Source of the DNA: Symsagittifera roscoffensis
Lineage: Eukaryota; Xenacoelomorpha; Acoela; Convolutidae
Direction of reading: 5' to 3'
Assembly (NCBI RefSeq): GCF_963678635.1
Contig: NW_026971626.1
Location: 1 to 64,000 of the forward strand
DNA length: 64,000 bases
Made by a program: the position numbers and the translations under genes. Shown piece by piece: positions 1-15,391 of the stretch. Position 1 is the first letter of the stretch; every line of letters begins with the position of its first letter. The notes beneath the pieces are model-generated. The model made no database searches. It saw only the letters and a list, made by a program, of their open reading frames with translations, and was not told the origin of the DNA.

Positions 1-109
<109 letters not shown>

Positions 110-152
110 GAAGCTTCTTAGCCAGCTGCTCTCCTAGCTGCAGCACCAAACC

Positions 153-168
153 GGCCTTTTTAAAGGCC
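153..168 (+). terminator. Histone mRNA 3' stem-loop (H4)
   Basis: GGCCTTTTTAAAGGCC forms a 6-bp stem with a UUUA loop and fits the metazoan histone stem-loop consensus at every position, flanked by AAACC and ACCAA. It is the binding site of SLBP and directs endonucleolytic 3' processing in place of polyadenylation. The same 16 nt start 44 nt after the stop codon in every intact H4. Confidence 0.97.
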
Positions 169-180
169 ACCAACTATCTC

Positions 181-185
181 AGTTC
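181..185 (+). promoter_or_regulatory. AGTTC downstream element (H4), candidate HDE equivalent
   Basis: AGTTC lies 12 nt after the H4 stem. The same word lies 11 nt after the H2A stem (901-905), 12 after H2B (1585-1589) and 11 after H3 (2766-2770), although the neighbouring bases differ. The usual purine-rich CAAGAAAGA-like histone downstream element is not visible. A role in U7 snRNA pairing is inference. Confidence 0.5.
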
Positions 186-421
186 GTAAGTCAAGCTCTG
201 CTAGAGCTCTAACAAGCTCTGCTAGAGCTCTAATAAGCTCAGCTAGTTAGTGTAGAGCTTTCAGCGTCTCTAAATTAACTTAAAATGCTAGCTCGATTCT
301 GATTGGCTCTCCCATCTTGGTGGTCGATTTGAACTTACTACCCTAAGACAGGGAGCCAAATTGCGGGTAAAGTCAATCGTCAATCTACAGCTTCTACCAC
401 AACAGCTACAACTACAACACG

Positions 422-823
422 ATGTCAGGCAAAGGAGGAAAATCGAAGAGCGGCAAAGTTGGAGCCAAGGCCAAGACCCGATCAAGCCGAGCTGGACTGC
501 AGTTCCCTGTTGGAAGAATCCACCGATTCATCCGCAAGGGCAACTACGCTGAGCGAGTTGGTGCTGGAGCCCCAGTCTACCTTGCTGCTGTGCTCGAGTA
601 CTTGACTGCTGAGATCCTTGAGCTGGCTGGCAACGCTGCTAAAGACAACAAGAAGTCCAGGATCATCCCCAGACACTTGCAGTTGGCCATCAGGAACGAC
701 GAAGAGTTGAACAAGCTGCTCCACGGAGTGACCATTGCTCAGGGCGGTGTGCTGCCAAACATCCAGGCTGTGCTCCTACCCAAGAAGCAGTCTTCGTCTC
801 AGCCCAAGTCTGACAAGAAGTAA
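422..823 (+). CDS. H2A: Histone H2A (U1)
   Basis: This is a 133-residue core histone H2A, which pairs with H2B in the nucleosome. Visible family marks are the basic N-tail [28 protein letters not shown] (about 22-38), the histone fold with [14 protein letters not shown], the acidic-patch segment NDEELN near residue 90, and the docking segment [13 protein letters not shown]. The tail is [11 protein letters not shown], a few residues longer than many animal canonical H2As. It has an internal SQ but no terminal SQ[ED] motif, so it does not look like H2A.X; the LLPKK boundary and overall length also argue against H2A.Z or macroH2A. The ATG at 422 follows a CAAC-rich leader and gives the standard MSGKGG start. 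The gene is intron-less, with its stem-loop at 874-889, which indicates a replication-dependent gene. All 16 intact copies encode the same protein. Confidence 0.98.
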   Translation: MSGKGGKSKSGKVGAKAKTRSSRAGLQFPVGRIHRFIRKGNYAERVGAGAPVYLAAVLEYLTAEILELAGNAAKDNKKSRIIPRHLQLAIRNDEELNKLLHGVTIAQGGVLPNIQAVLLPKKQSSSQPKSDKK

Positions 824-1144
824 AGAGCTTCTACCTCAACCAGTTGCTAGCTTTCAAGCTTCAACACCAAACCGGCCTTTTTAAAGGCCACCAAATTTAA
901 AGTTCTATCTTTTTATCCTGCCTAGCAGGCATAGCTAAGCTACTCAGAGCAAACTAAGGGGGCCTAAAAACACTAGCTAGCCACGAGCTCGACTGGCAGT
1001 CCAAAATTGAAGCTTAATTTAGCTTTCAGCTGAGAGCCAATCAAAATTGAGTATTCTTCGAGCTCGATTTGAACACAATTTTTCAAGTTAGGTTGGCTTT
1101 TTGATCGATCCACAACTCAACACCACTACAACTACATCTCTACA
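824..1144 (+). promoter_or_regulatory. H2A-H2B intergenic spacer (U1)
   Basis: This 321-bp spacer holds the H2A stem-loop (874-889), AGTTC at 901-905 and a short palindrome TGCCTAGCAGGCA near 918. It contains CACTAGCTAGCCAC, of which 11 bp is missing in U5, U7, U12 and U14 (loss between two CAC repeats). The H2B promoter box GAGCCAATCA is near 1034. There is no TATA. The leader CAACACCACTACAACTACATC runs into the ATG. U6, U9 and their duplicates share a C>G in the GATCGATC leader region. Confidence 0.8.
874..889 (+). terminator. Histone mRNA 3' stem-loop (H2A)
   Basis: The 16-nt stem-loop is identical to that of the other histone genes and starts 51 nt after the H2A stop in every copy, including the frameshifted one. 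Confidence 0.97.
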
Positions 1145-1513
1145 ATGGCACCCAAAGTCAGCGGAAAGGCAGTCAAGAAGGCAGGCAAAGCCCAGAAGAA
1201 GCCCACCGGAGACAAGAAAAAGAAGAAGAAGAGGCGAGAGACCTACTCTCTCTACATCTACAAGGTGCTGAAGCAGGTCCACCCTGACACTGGCATCTCA
1301 TCCAAGGCTATGTCGATCATGAACAGCTTCGTGAACGACATCTTCGAGAGAATCGCCGGTGAAGCTTCAAAACTGGCCCACTACAACAAGCGATCAACCA
1401 TCTCTAGCCGGGAGATCCAAACCGCAGTCAGACTGCTGTTGCCCGGAGAGCTGGCCAAGCATGCTGTCAGTGAGGGAACCAAGGCCGTCACCAAGTACAC
1501 CAGCTCCAAGTAG
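1145..1513 (+). CDS. H2B: Histone H2B (U1)
   Basis: This is a 122-residue H2B, partner of H2A. It has a lysine-rich N-tail ([19 protein letters not shown]), a run of six lysines followed by RRE at about 24-32, then the very conserved fold [20 protein letters not shown] and [15 protein letters not shown]. It ends in the C-terminal helix with AVTKYTSSK, which carries the lysine that is ubiquitylated in animal H2B. The length and the GISSKAM segment are those of animal H2B. The ATG at 1145 is the family start. The stem-loop is at 1557-1572. All 18 copies in the window encode the same 122 residues. The H2B-H3 spacer follows. Confidence 0.98.
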   Translation: MAPKVSGKAVKKAGKAQKKPTGDKKKKKKRRETYSLYIYKVLKQVHPDTGISSKAMSIMNSFVNDIFERIAGEASKLAHYNKRSTISSREIQTAVRLLLPGELAKHAVSEGTKAVTKYTSSK

Positions 1514-1556
1514 ACGACCAGCTTCTACAACTAGTTGCTCTGAGCAACACCAAACC

Positions 1557-1572
1557 GGCCTTTTTAAAGGCC
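1557..1572 (+). terminator. Histone mRNA 3' stem-loop (H2B)
   Basis: The same 16-nt stem-loop starts 44 nt after the H2B stop. It is followed 12 nt later by AGTTCTCT. Confidence 0.97.
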
Positions 1573-2049
1573 ACCAAAAAGCATAGTTCTCTTTGTACTC
1601 TAGCTAGCAAGCTCAAACTCGCTTGTATGCAATTTCGAGCTCTCAACAGCTAGCTTTGAGCGTCTAATTTGAGCTACTAAGCTCAACTGAGCTTGTAACT
1701 TGCTTAAATCAGCTCCAGACCAACTTTAGAGCTAAAAAACTGCCAAATTTTAAGCTTTCACGTCTCAGCCAATCAGATTTGAGCTTCATTGTGCTCTCTA
1801 ACTTACAGCACGAAATAGCTAAGTTTGAGCTTCCAAAGCTAGCTAACAAGTCCAATTCAGCTAGTTTAAGCTGAAGTGAGCTTGTAGCTGGCTGAAGTTA
1901 GCTTTGGGTCAATTCTAGAGGCAGAAACACCAAATTTTCCAGTTTTCACTTCTCAGCCAATCAGATTCGAGCTTAGTTTGAGTTTCCGTTATCACTCAGA
2001 CACGGGCCAATCACATTTGCCACTTTTGGCGGGTAACCTCCAATCCAAG

Positions 2050-2057
2050 TATAAATA
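2050..2057 (+). promoter_or_regulatory. TATA box of H3 (first of two)
   Basis: TATAAATA lies 9 bp after a CCAAT box. A second candidate, TATATATAAG, is at 2106-2115. The other three gene types show no comparable TATA element. Which of the two is used cannot be told; the ATG is 240 and 185 bp downstream, implying a leader of roughly 150-215 nt. Confidence 0.6.
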
Positions 2058-2291
2058 GTCTGCACTTCACATACTTTACTATATATAGTTGAAAATGCTC
2101 CTTAATATATATAAGTAACGACTCACCAGAGCTCTTCTTCTATTGCTCTTTTACGTGCCTAACTATTTTTTATACGTCGAACGCTCTCAAGCCTTCTGGA
2201 GATCTGAATCTCTAGGTTACCTCACGGATTTTACCAAAATTCAACACCCAAAATCTACTTCTACATCTACAACTCAGCTACACTCAACTGA

Positions 2292-2708
<417 letters not shown>

Positions 2709-2738
2709 GCTCAAGGTGTACTCCACACCAACCAAACC

Positions 2739-2754
2739 GGCCTTTTTAAAGGCC
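2739..2754 (+). terminator. Histone mRNA 3' stem-loop (H3)
   Basis: The same 16-nt stem-loop starts 31 nt after the H3 stop. AGTTCTAT follows 11 nt after the stem. Confidence 0.97.
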
Positions 2755-3296
2755 ACCCAACTATCAGTTCTATATTTCTTCACAGTGAGCTTAGCTCAAG
2801 CTAACTTCGACCAGAGCAAGCTCAAGCTGGTATAGGTTGAGCTCTGCTTCCCCCTCATTGGGGTGACGCAGCTGGAAAATGAGCTCGAGCTAGCTGTTCA
2901 ATTGCTCCCGTACGTAGCCTAACTTTTTTGAGCTTCGAGCTCTCAGAGCTCGGCAAGCTACCTCATAGAGCTCAGGCAAGCTTGTATGAGCTTGATTTAA
3001 ATCACAGAGCTCGAATAAGCTCTGTGGACTGACCAGTTTAAGCTAGTACACCTTGTGTGAGCTCAAAATTTTTTCAATTGCTCCCGTACGTAGCCTAACT
3101 ATTTTCAAGTTCGAGCTCTCAGAGCTCGGCAAGCTATCCCACAGACCTCAAGCGAGCTCCTACGAGCTTGATTTAAATCACATAGCTCTGATAAGCTCTG
3201 TGGACTGACCAGTTTGAGGTAGAAGTTCTTGTGGGAGCTCAAAAAAAAATTTTTCAATTGCTCCTTTACGTGCCTAACTTTTTTTACTTTTTATTA

Positions 3297-3343
3297 TCTG
3301 CTCTCTCATTGGCTGTTGGTATGAGGGCCAATCAGAGAGCAGA
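3297..3343 (+). promoter_or_regulatory. H4 promoter: 17-bp inverted repeat with two CCAAT boxes
   Basis: TCTGCTCTCTCATTGGC (3297-3313) and GCCAATCAGAGAGCAGA (3327-3343) are reverse complements at 16 of 17 positions, 13 bp apart, about 100 bp before the H4 ATG. This places two oppositely oriented CCAAT boxes, the known NF-Y type of histone promoter element, inside a dyad. The diverged H4 at 37900 has lost the first box (CATTGAC). Confidence 0.7.
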
Positions 3344-3373
3344 GAAGTCGGTCGGAAATTGATAGGTACCTAG

Positions 3374-3751
<378 letters not shown>

Positions 3752-4063
3752 GAAGCTTCTTAGCCAGCTGCTCTCCTAGCTGCAGCACCAAACCGGCCTT
3801 TTTAAAGGCCACCAACTATCTCAGTTCGTAAGTCAAGCTCTGCTAGAGCTCTAACAAGCTCTGCTAGAGCTCTAATAAGCTCAGCTAGTTAGTGTAGAGC
3901 TTTCAGCGTCTCTAAATTAACTTAAAATGCTAGCTCGATTCTGATTGGCTCTCCCATCTTGGTGGTCGATTTGAACTTACTACCCTAAGACAGGGAGCCA
4001 AATTGCGGGTAAAGTCAATCGTCAATCTACAGCTTCTACCACAACAGCTACAACTACAACACG

Positions 4064-4465
4064 ATGTCAGGCAAAGGAGGAAAATCGAAGAGCGGCAAAG
4101 TTGGAGCCAAGGCCAAGACCCGATCAAGCCGAGCTGGACTGCAGTTCCCTGTTGGAAGAATCCACCGATTCATCCGCAAGGGCAACTACGCTGAGCGAGT
4201 TGGTGCTGGAGCCCCAGTCTACCTTGCTGCTGTGCTCGAGTACTTGACTGCTGAGATCCTTGAGCTGGCTGGCAACGCTGCTAAAGACAACAAGAAGTCC
4301 AGGATCATCCCCAGACACTTGCAGTTGGCCATCAGGAACGACGAAGAGTTGAACAAGCTGCTCCACGGAGTGACCATTGCTCAGGGCGGTGTGCTGCCAA
4401 ACATCCAGGCTGTGCTCCTACCCAAGAAGCAGTCTTCGTCTCAGCCCAAGTCTGACAAGAAGTAA
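4064..4465 (+). CDS. H2A: Histone H2A (U2)
   Basis: Exact 3,642-bp repeat of the U1 gene with the same 133-residue protein. Stem-loop at 4516-4531. Confidence 0.98.
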   Translation: MSGKGGKSKSGKVGAKAKTRSSRAGLQFPVGRIHRFIRKGNYAERVGAGAPVYLAAVLEYLTAEILELAGNAAKDNKKSRIIPRHLQLAIRNDEELNKLLHGVTIAQGGVLPNIQAVLLPKKQSSSQPKSDKK

Positions 4466-4786
4466 AGAGCTTCTACCTCAACCAGTTGCTAGCTTTCAAG
4501 CTTCAACACCAAACCGGCCTTTTTAAAGGCCACCAAATTTAAAGTTCTATCTTTTTATCCTGCCTAGCAGGCATAGCTAAGCTACTCAGAGCAAACTAAG
4601 GGGGCCTAAAAACACTAGCTAGCCACGAGCTCGACTGGCAGTCCAAAATTGAAGCTTAATTTAGCTTTCAGCTGAGAGCCAATCAAAATTGAGTATTCTT
4701 CGAGCTCGATTTGAACACAATTTTTCAAGTTAGGTTGGCTTTTTGATCGATCCACAACTCAACACCACTACAACTACATCTCTACA

Positions 4787-5155
4787 ATGGCACCCAAAGT
4801 CAGCGGAAAGGCAGTCAAGAAGGCAGGCAAAGCCCAGAAGAAGCCCACCGGAGACAAGAAAAAGAAGAAGAAGAGGCGAGAGACCTACTCTCTCTACATC
4901 TACAAGGTGCTGAAGCAGGTCCACCCTGACACTGGCATCTCATCCAAGGCTATGTCGATCATGAACAGCTTCGTGAACGACATCTTCGAGAGAATCGCCG
5001 GTGAAGCTTCAAAACTGGCCCACTACAACAAGCGATCAACCATCTCTAGCCGGGAGATCCAAACCGCAGTCAGACTGCTGTTGCCCGGAGAGCTGGCCAA
5101 GCATGCTGTCAGTGAGGGAACCAAGGCCGTCACCAAGTACACCAGCTCCAAGTAG
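4787..5155 (+). CDS. H2B: Histone H2B (U2)
   Basis: Same 122-residue protein as U1. Stem-loop at 5199-5214. Confidence 0.98.
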   Translation: MAPKVSGKAVKKAGKAQKKPTGDKKKKKKRRETYSLYIYKVLKQVHPDTGISSKAMSIMNSFVNDIFERIAGEASKLAHYNKRSTISSREIQTAVRLLLPGELAKHAVSEGTKAVTKYTSSK

Positions 5156-5933
5156 ACGACCAGCTTCTACAACTAGTTGCTCTGAGCAACACCAAACCGG
5201 CCTTTTTAAAGGCCACCAAAAAGCATAGTTCTCTTTGTACTCTAGCTAGCAAGCTCAAACTCGCTTGTATGCAATTTCGAGCTCTCAACAGCTAGCTTTG
5301 AGCGTCTAATTTGAGCTACTAAGCTCAACTGAGCTTGTAACTTGCTTAAATCAGCTCCAGACCAACTTTAGAGCTAAAAAACTGCCAAATTTTAAGCTTT
5401 CACGTCTCAGCCAATCAGATTTGAGCTTCATTGTGCTCTCTAACTTACAGCACGAAATAGCTAAGTTTGAGCTTCCAAAGCTAGCTAACAAGTCCAATTC
5501 AGCTAGTTTAAGCTGAAGTGAGCTTGTAGCTGGCTGAAGTTAGCTTTGGGTCAATTCTAGAGGCAGAAACACCAAATTTTCCAGTTTTCACTTCTCAGCC
5601 AATCAGATTCGAGCTTAGTTTGAGTTTCCGTTATCACTCAGACACGGGCCAATCACATTTGCCACTTTTGGCGGGTAACCTCCAATCCAAGTATAAATAG
5701 TCTGCACTTCACATACTTTACTATATATAGTTGAAAATGCTCCTTAATATATATAAGTAACGACTCACCAGAGCTCTTCTTCTATTGCTCTTTTACGTGC
5801 CTAACTATTTTTTATACGTCGAACGCTCTCAAGCCTTCTGGAGATCTGAATCTCTAGGTTACCTCACGGATTTTACCAAAATTCAACACCCAAAATCTAC
5901 TTCTACATCTACAACTCAGCTACACTCAACTGA

Positions 5934-7393
<1,460 letters not shown>

Positions 7394-7705
7394 GAAGCTT
7401 CTTAGCCAGCTGCTCTCCTAGCTGCAGCACCAAACCGGCCTTTTTAAAGGCCACCAACTATCTCAGTTCGTAAGTCAAGCTCTGCTAGAGCTCTAACAAG
7501 CTCTGCTAGAGCTCTAATAAGCTCAGCTAGTTAGTGTAGAGCTTTCAGCGTCTCTAAATTAACTTAAAATGCTAGCTCGATTCTGATTGGCTCTCCCATC
7601 TTGGTGGTCGATTTGAACTTACTACCCTAAGACAGGGAGCCAAATTGCGGGTAAAGTCAATCGTCAATCTACAGCTTCTACCACAACAGCTACAACTACA
7701 ACACG

Positions 7706-8107
7706 ATGTCAGGCAAAGGAGGAAAATCGAAGAGCGGCAAAGTTGGAGCCAAGGCCAAGACCCGATCAAGCCGAGCTGGACTGCAGTTCCCTGTTGGAAG
7801 AATCCACCGATTCATCCGCAAGGGCAACTACGCTGAGCGAGTTGGTGCTGGAGCCCCAGTCTACCTTGCTGCTGTGCTCGAGTACTTGACTGCTGAGATC
7901 CTTGAGCTGGCTGGCAACGCTGCTAAAGACAACAAGAAGTCCAGGATCATCCCCAGACACTTGCAGTTGGCCATCAGGAACGACGAAGAGTTGAACAAGC
8001 TGCTCCACGGAGTGACCATTGCTCAGGGCGGTGTGCTGCCAAACATCCAGGCTGTGCTCCTACCCAAGAAGCAGTCTTCGTCTCAGCCCAAGTCTGACAA
8101 GAAGTAA
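7706..8107 (+). CDS. H2A: Histone H2A (U3)
   Basis: Same protein as U1. Stem-loop at 8158-8173. Confidence 0.98.
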   Translation: MSGKGGKSKSGKVGAKAKTRSSRAGLQFPVGRIHRFIRKGNYAERVGAGAPVYLAAVLEYLTAEILELAGNAAKDNKKSRIIPRHLQLAIRNDEELNKLLHGVTIAQGGVLPNIQAVLLPKKQSSSQPKSDKK

Positions 8108-8428
8108 AGAGCTTCTACCTCAACCAGTTGCTAGCTTTCAAGCTTCAACACCAAACCGGCCTTTTTAAAGGCCACCAAATTTAAAGTTCTATCTTTTTAT
8201 CCTGCCTAGCAGGCATAGCTAAGCTACTCAGAGCAAACTAAGGGGGCCTAAAAACACTAGCTAGCCACGAGCTCGACTGGCAGTCCAAAATTGAAGCTTA
8301 ATTTAGCTTTCAGCTGAGAGCCAATCAAAATTGAGTATTCTTCGAGCTCGATTTGAACACAATTTTTCAAGTTAGGTTGGCTTTTTGATCGATCCACAAC
8401 TCAACACCACTACAACTACATCTCTACA

Positions 8429-8797
8429 ATGGCACCCAAAGTCAGCGGAAAGGCAGTCAAGAAGGCAGGCAAAGCCCAGAAGAAGCCCACCGGAGACAAG
8501 AAAAAGAAGAAGAAGAGGCGAGAGACCTACTCTCTCTACATCTACAAGGTGCTGAAGCAGGTCCACCCTGACACTGGCATCTCATCCAAGGCTATGTCGA
8601 TCATGAACAGCTTCGTGAACGACATCTTCGAGAGAATCGCCGGTGAAGCTTCAAAACTGGCCCACTACAACAAGCGATCAACCATCTCTAGCCGGGAGAT
8701 CCAAACCGCAGTCAGACTGCTGTTGCCCGGAGAGCTGGCCAAGCATGCTGTCAGTGAGGGAACCAAGGCCGTCACCAAGTACACCAGCTCCAAGTAG
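8429..8797 (+). CDS. H2B: Histone H2B (U3)
   Basis: Same protein as U1. Stem-loop at 8841-8856. Confidence 0.98.
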   Translation: MAPKVSGKAVKKAGKAQKKPTGDKKKKKKRRETYSLYIYKVLKQVHPDTGISSKAMSIMNSFVNDIFERIAGEASKLAHYNKRSTISSREIQTAVRLLLPGELAKHAVSEGTKAVTKYTSSK

Positions 8798-9575
8798 ACG
8801 ACCAGCTTCTACAACTAGTTGCTCTGAGCAACACCAAACCGGCCTTTTTAAAGGCCACCAAAAAGCATAGTTCTCTTTGTACTCTAGCTAGCAAGCTCAA
8901 ACTCGCTTGTATGCAATTTCGAGCTCTCAACAGCTAGCTTTGAGCGTCTAATTTGAGCTACTAAGCTCAACTGAGCTTGTAACTTGCTTAAATCAGCTCC
9001 AGACCAACTTTAGAGCTAAAAAACTGCCAAATTTTAAGCTTTCACGTCTCAGCCAATCAGATTTGAGCTTCATTGTGCTCTCTAACTTACAGCACGAAAT
9101 AGCTAAGTTTGAGCTTCCAAAGCTAGCTAACAAGTCCAATTCAGCTAGTTTAAGCTGAAGTGAGCTTGTAGCTGGCTGAAGTTAGCTTTGGGTCAATTCT
9201 AGAGGCAGAAACACCAAATTTTCCAGTTTTCACTTCTCAGCCAATCAGATTCGAGCTTAGTTTGAGTTTCCGTTATCACTCAGACACGGGCCAATCACAT
9301 TTGCCACTTTTGGCGGGTAACCTCCAATCCAAGTATAAATAGTCTGCACTTCACATACTTTACTATATATAGTTGAAAATGCTCCTTAATATATATAAGT
9401 AACGACTCACCAGAGCTCTTCTTCTATTGCTCTTTTACGTGCCTAACTATTTTTTATACGTCGAACGCTCTCAAGCCTTCTGGAGATCTGAATCTCTAGG
9501 TTACCTCACGGATTTTACCAAAATTCAACACCCAAAATCTACTTCTACATCTACAACTCAGCTACACTCAACTGA

Positions 9576-11035
<1,460 letters not shown>

Positions 11036-11347
11036 GAAGCTTCTTAGCCAGCTGCTCTCCTAGCTGCAGCACCAAACCGGCCTTTTTAAAGGCCACCAAC
11101 TATCTCAGTTCGCAAGTCAAGCTCTGCTAGAGCTCTAACAAGCTCTGCTAGAGCTCTAATAAGCTCAGCTAGTTAGTGTAGAGCTTTCAGCGTCTCTAAA
11201 TTAACTTAAAATGCTAGCTCGATTCTGATTGGCTCTCCCATCTTGGTGGTCGATTTGAACTTACTACCCTAAGACAGGGAGCCAAATTGCGGGTAAAGTC
11301 AATCGTCAATCTACAGCTTCTACCACAACAGCTACAACTACAACACG

Positions 11348-11749
11348 ATGTCAGGCAAAGGAGGAAAATCGAAGAGCGGCAAAGTTGGAGCCAAGGCCAA
11401 GACCCGATCAAGCCGAGCTGGACTGCAGTTCCCTGTTGGAAGAATCCACCGATTCATCCGCAAGGGCAACTACGCTGAGCGAGTTGGTGCTGGAGCCCCA
11501 GTCTACCTTGCTGCTGTGCTCGAGTACTTGACTGCTGAGATCCTTGAGCTGGCTGGCAACGCTGCTAAAGACAACAAGAAGTCCAGGATCATCCCCAGAC
11601 ACTTGCAGTTGGCCATCAGGAACGACGAAGAGTTGAACAAGCTGCTCCACGGAGTGACCATTGCTCAGGGCGGTGTGCTGCCAAACATCCAGGCTGTGCT
11701 CCTACCCAAGAAGCAGTCTTCGTCTCAGCCCAAGTCTGACAAGAAGTAA
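11348..11749 (+). CDS. H2A: Histone H2A (U4)
   Basis: Same protein as U1. Stem-loop at 11800-11815. Confidence 0.98.
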   Translation: MSGKGGKSKSGKVGAKAKTRSSRAGLQFPVGRIHRFIRKGNYAERVGAGAPVYLAAVLEYLTAEILELAGNAAKDNKKSRIIPRHLQLAIRNDEELNKLLHGVTIAQGGVLPNIQAVLLPKKQSSSQPKSDKK

Positions 11750-12070
11750 AGAGCTTCTACCTCAACCAGTTGCTAGCTTTCAAGCTTCAACACCAAACCG
11801 GCCTTTTTAAAGGCCACCAAATTTAAAGTTCTATCTTTTTATCCTGCCTAGCAGGCATAGCTAAGCTACTCAGAGCAAACTAAGGGGGCCTAAAAACACT
11901 AGCTAGCCACGAGCTCGACTGGCAGTCCAAAATTGAAGCTTAATTTAGCTTTCAGCTGAGAGCCAATCAAAATTGAGTATTCTTCGAGCTCGATTTGAAC
12001 ACAATTTTTCAAGTTAGGTTGGCTTTTTGATCGATCCACAACTCAACACCACTACAACTACATCTCTACA

Positions 12071-12439
12071 ATGGCACCCAAAGTCAGCGGAAAGGCAGTC
12101 AAGAAGGCAGGCAAAGCCCAGAAGAAGCCCACCGGAGACAAGAAAAAGAAGAAGAAGAGGCGAGAGACCTACTCTCTCTACATCTACAAGGTGCTGAAGC
12201 AGGTCCACCCTGACACTGGCATCTCATCCAAGGCTATGTCGATCATGAACAGCTTCGTGAACGACATCTTCGAGAGAATCGCCGGTGAAGCTTCAAAACT
12301 GGCCCACTACAACAAGCGATCAACCATCTCTAGCCGGGAGATCCAAACCGCAGTCAGACTGCTGTTGCCCGGAGAGCTGGCCAAGCATGCTGTCAGTGAG
12401 GGAACCAAGGCCGTCACCAAGTACACCAGCTCCAAGTAG
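12071..12439 (+). CDS. H2B: Histone H2B (U4)
   Basis: Same protein as U1. Stem-loop at 12483-12498. Confidence 0.98.
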   Translation: MAPKVSGKAVKKAGKAQKKPTGDKKKKKKRRETYSLYIYKVLKQVHPDTGISSKAMSIMNSFVNDIFERIAGEASKLAHYNKRSTISSREIQTAVRLLLPGELAKHAVSEGTKAVTKYTSSK

Positions 12440-13217
12440 ACGACCAGCTTCTACAACTAGTTGCTCTGAGCAACACCAAACCGGCCTTTTTAAAGGCCAC
12501 CAAAAAGCATAGTTCTCTTTGTACTCTAGCTAGCAAGCTCAAACTCGCTTGTATGCAATTTCGAGCTCTCAACAGCTAGCTTTGAGCGTCTAATTTGAGC
12601 TACTAAGCTCAACTGAGCTTGTAACTTGCTTAAATCAGCTCCAGACCAACTTTAGAGCTAAAAAACTGCCAAATTTTAAGCTTTCACGTCTCAGCCAATC
12701 AGATTTGAGCTTCATTGTGCTCTCTAACTTACAGCACGAAATAGCTAAGTTTGAGCTTCCAAAGCTAGCTAACAAGTCCAATTCAGCTAGTTTAAGCTGA
12801 AGTGAGCTTGTAGCTGGCTGAAGTTAGCTTTGGGTCAATTCTAGAGGCAGAAACACCAAATTTTCCAGTTTTCACTTCTCAGCCAATCAGATTCGAGCTT
12901 AGTTTGAGTTTCCGTTATCACTCAGACACGGGCCAATCACATTTGCCACTTTTGGCGGGTAACCTCCAATCCAAGTATAAATAGTCTGCACTTCACATAC
13001 TTTACTATATATAGTTGAAAATGCTCCTTAATATATATAAGTAACGACTCACCAGAGCTCTTCTTCTATTGCTCTTTTACGTGCCTAACTATTTTTTATA
13101 CGTCGAACGCTCTCAAGCCTTCTGGAGATCTGAATCTCTAGGTTACCTCACGGATTTTACCAAAATTCAACACCCAAAATCTACTTCTACATCTACAACT
13201 CAGCTACACTCAACTGA

Positions 13218-14677
<1,460 letters not shown>

Positions 14678-14989
14678 GAAGCTTCTTAGCCAGCTGCTCT
14701 CCTAGCTGCAGCACCAAACCGGCCTTTTTAAAGGCCACCAACTATCTCAGTTCGTAAGTCAAGCTCTGCTAGAGCTCTAACAAGCTCTGCTAGAGCTCTA
14801 ATAAGCTCAGCTAGTTAGTGTAGAGCTTTCAGCGTCTCTAAATTAACTTAAAATGCTAGCTCGATTCTGATTGGCTCTCCCATCTTGGTGGTCGATTTGA
14901 ACTTACTACCCTAAGACAGGGAGCCAAATTGCGGGTAAAGTCAATCGTCAATCTACAGCTTCTACCACAACAGCTACAACTACAACACG

Positions 14990-15391
14990 ATGTCAGGCAA
15001 AGGAGGAAAATCGAAGAGCGGCAAAGTTGGAGCCAAGGCCAAGACCCGATCAAGCCGAGCTGGACTGCAGTTCCCTGTTGGAAGAATCCACCGATTCATC
15101 CGCAAGGGCAACTACGCTGAGCGAGTTGGTGCTGGAGCCCCAGTCTACCTTGCTGCTGTGCTCGAGTACTTGACTGCTGAGATCCTTGAGCTGGCTGGCA
15201 ACGCTGCTAAAGACAACAAGAAGTCCAGGATCATCCCCAGACACTTGCAGTTGGCCATCAGGAACGACGAAGAGTTGAACAAGCTGCTCCACGGAGTGAC
15301 CATTGCTCAGGGCGGTGTGCTGCCAAACATCCAGGCTGTGCTCCTACCCAAGAAGCAGTCTTCGTCTCAGCCCAAGTCTGACAAGAAGTAA
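14990..15391 (+). CDS. H2A: Histone H2A (U5)
   Basis: Same protein as U1. Stem-loop at 15442-15457. The spacer to H2B is 11 bp shorter (CACTAGCTAGCCAC reduced to CAC near 15539). Confidence 0.98.
   Translation: MSGKGGKSKSGKVGAKAKTRSSRAGLQFPVGRIHRFIRKGNYAERVGAGAPVYLAAVLEYLTAEILELAGNAAKDNKKSRIIPRHLQLAIRNDEELNKLLHGVTIAQGGVLPNIQAVLLPKKQSSSQPKSDKK

Larger units (their letters stand above)
110..421 (+). promoter_or_regulatory. H4-H2A intergenic spacer (U1)
   Basis: This 312-bp spacer holds the H4 stem-loop (153-168), the downstream AGTTC (181-185), a 21-bp direct repeat in two copies from 192 to 233, and the H2A promoter. The promoter has ATTGGCTCTCCC at 302-313 facing GGGAGCCAAAT at 351-361, an imperfect inverted CCAAT pair. 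I see no TATA box. The H2A leader from about 380 is rich in CTAC/CAAC and poor in G. The same spacer recurs in all intact units. The degenerate unit has only one copy of the 21-bp repeat. U4 has a T>C at 11113. Confidence 0.8.

Noticed and set aside
110-421. tRNA, 5S RNA or other small RNA genes in the spacers
   Set aside because: 5S genes are linked to histone arrays in some invertebrates, so I looked, but I saw no A/B box or 5S-like stretch in any spacer or in the island.
288-485. Short - strand frame rich in Cys and Ser beside H2A
   Set aside because: It is antisense to the leader and the Lys/Gly-rich tail; the composition is a by-product.
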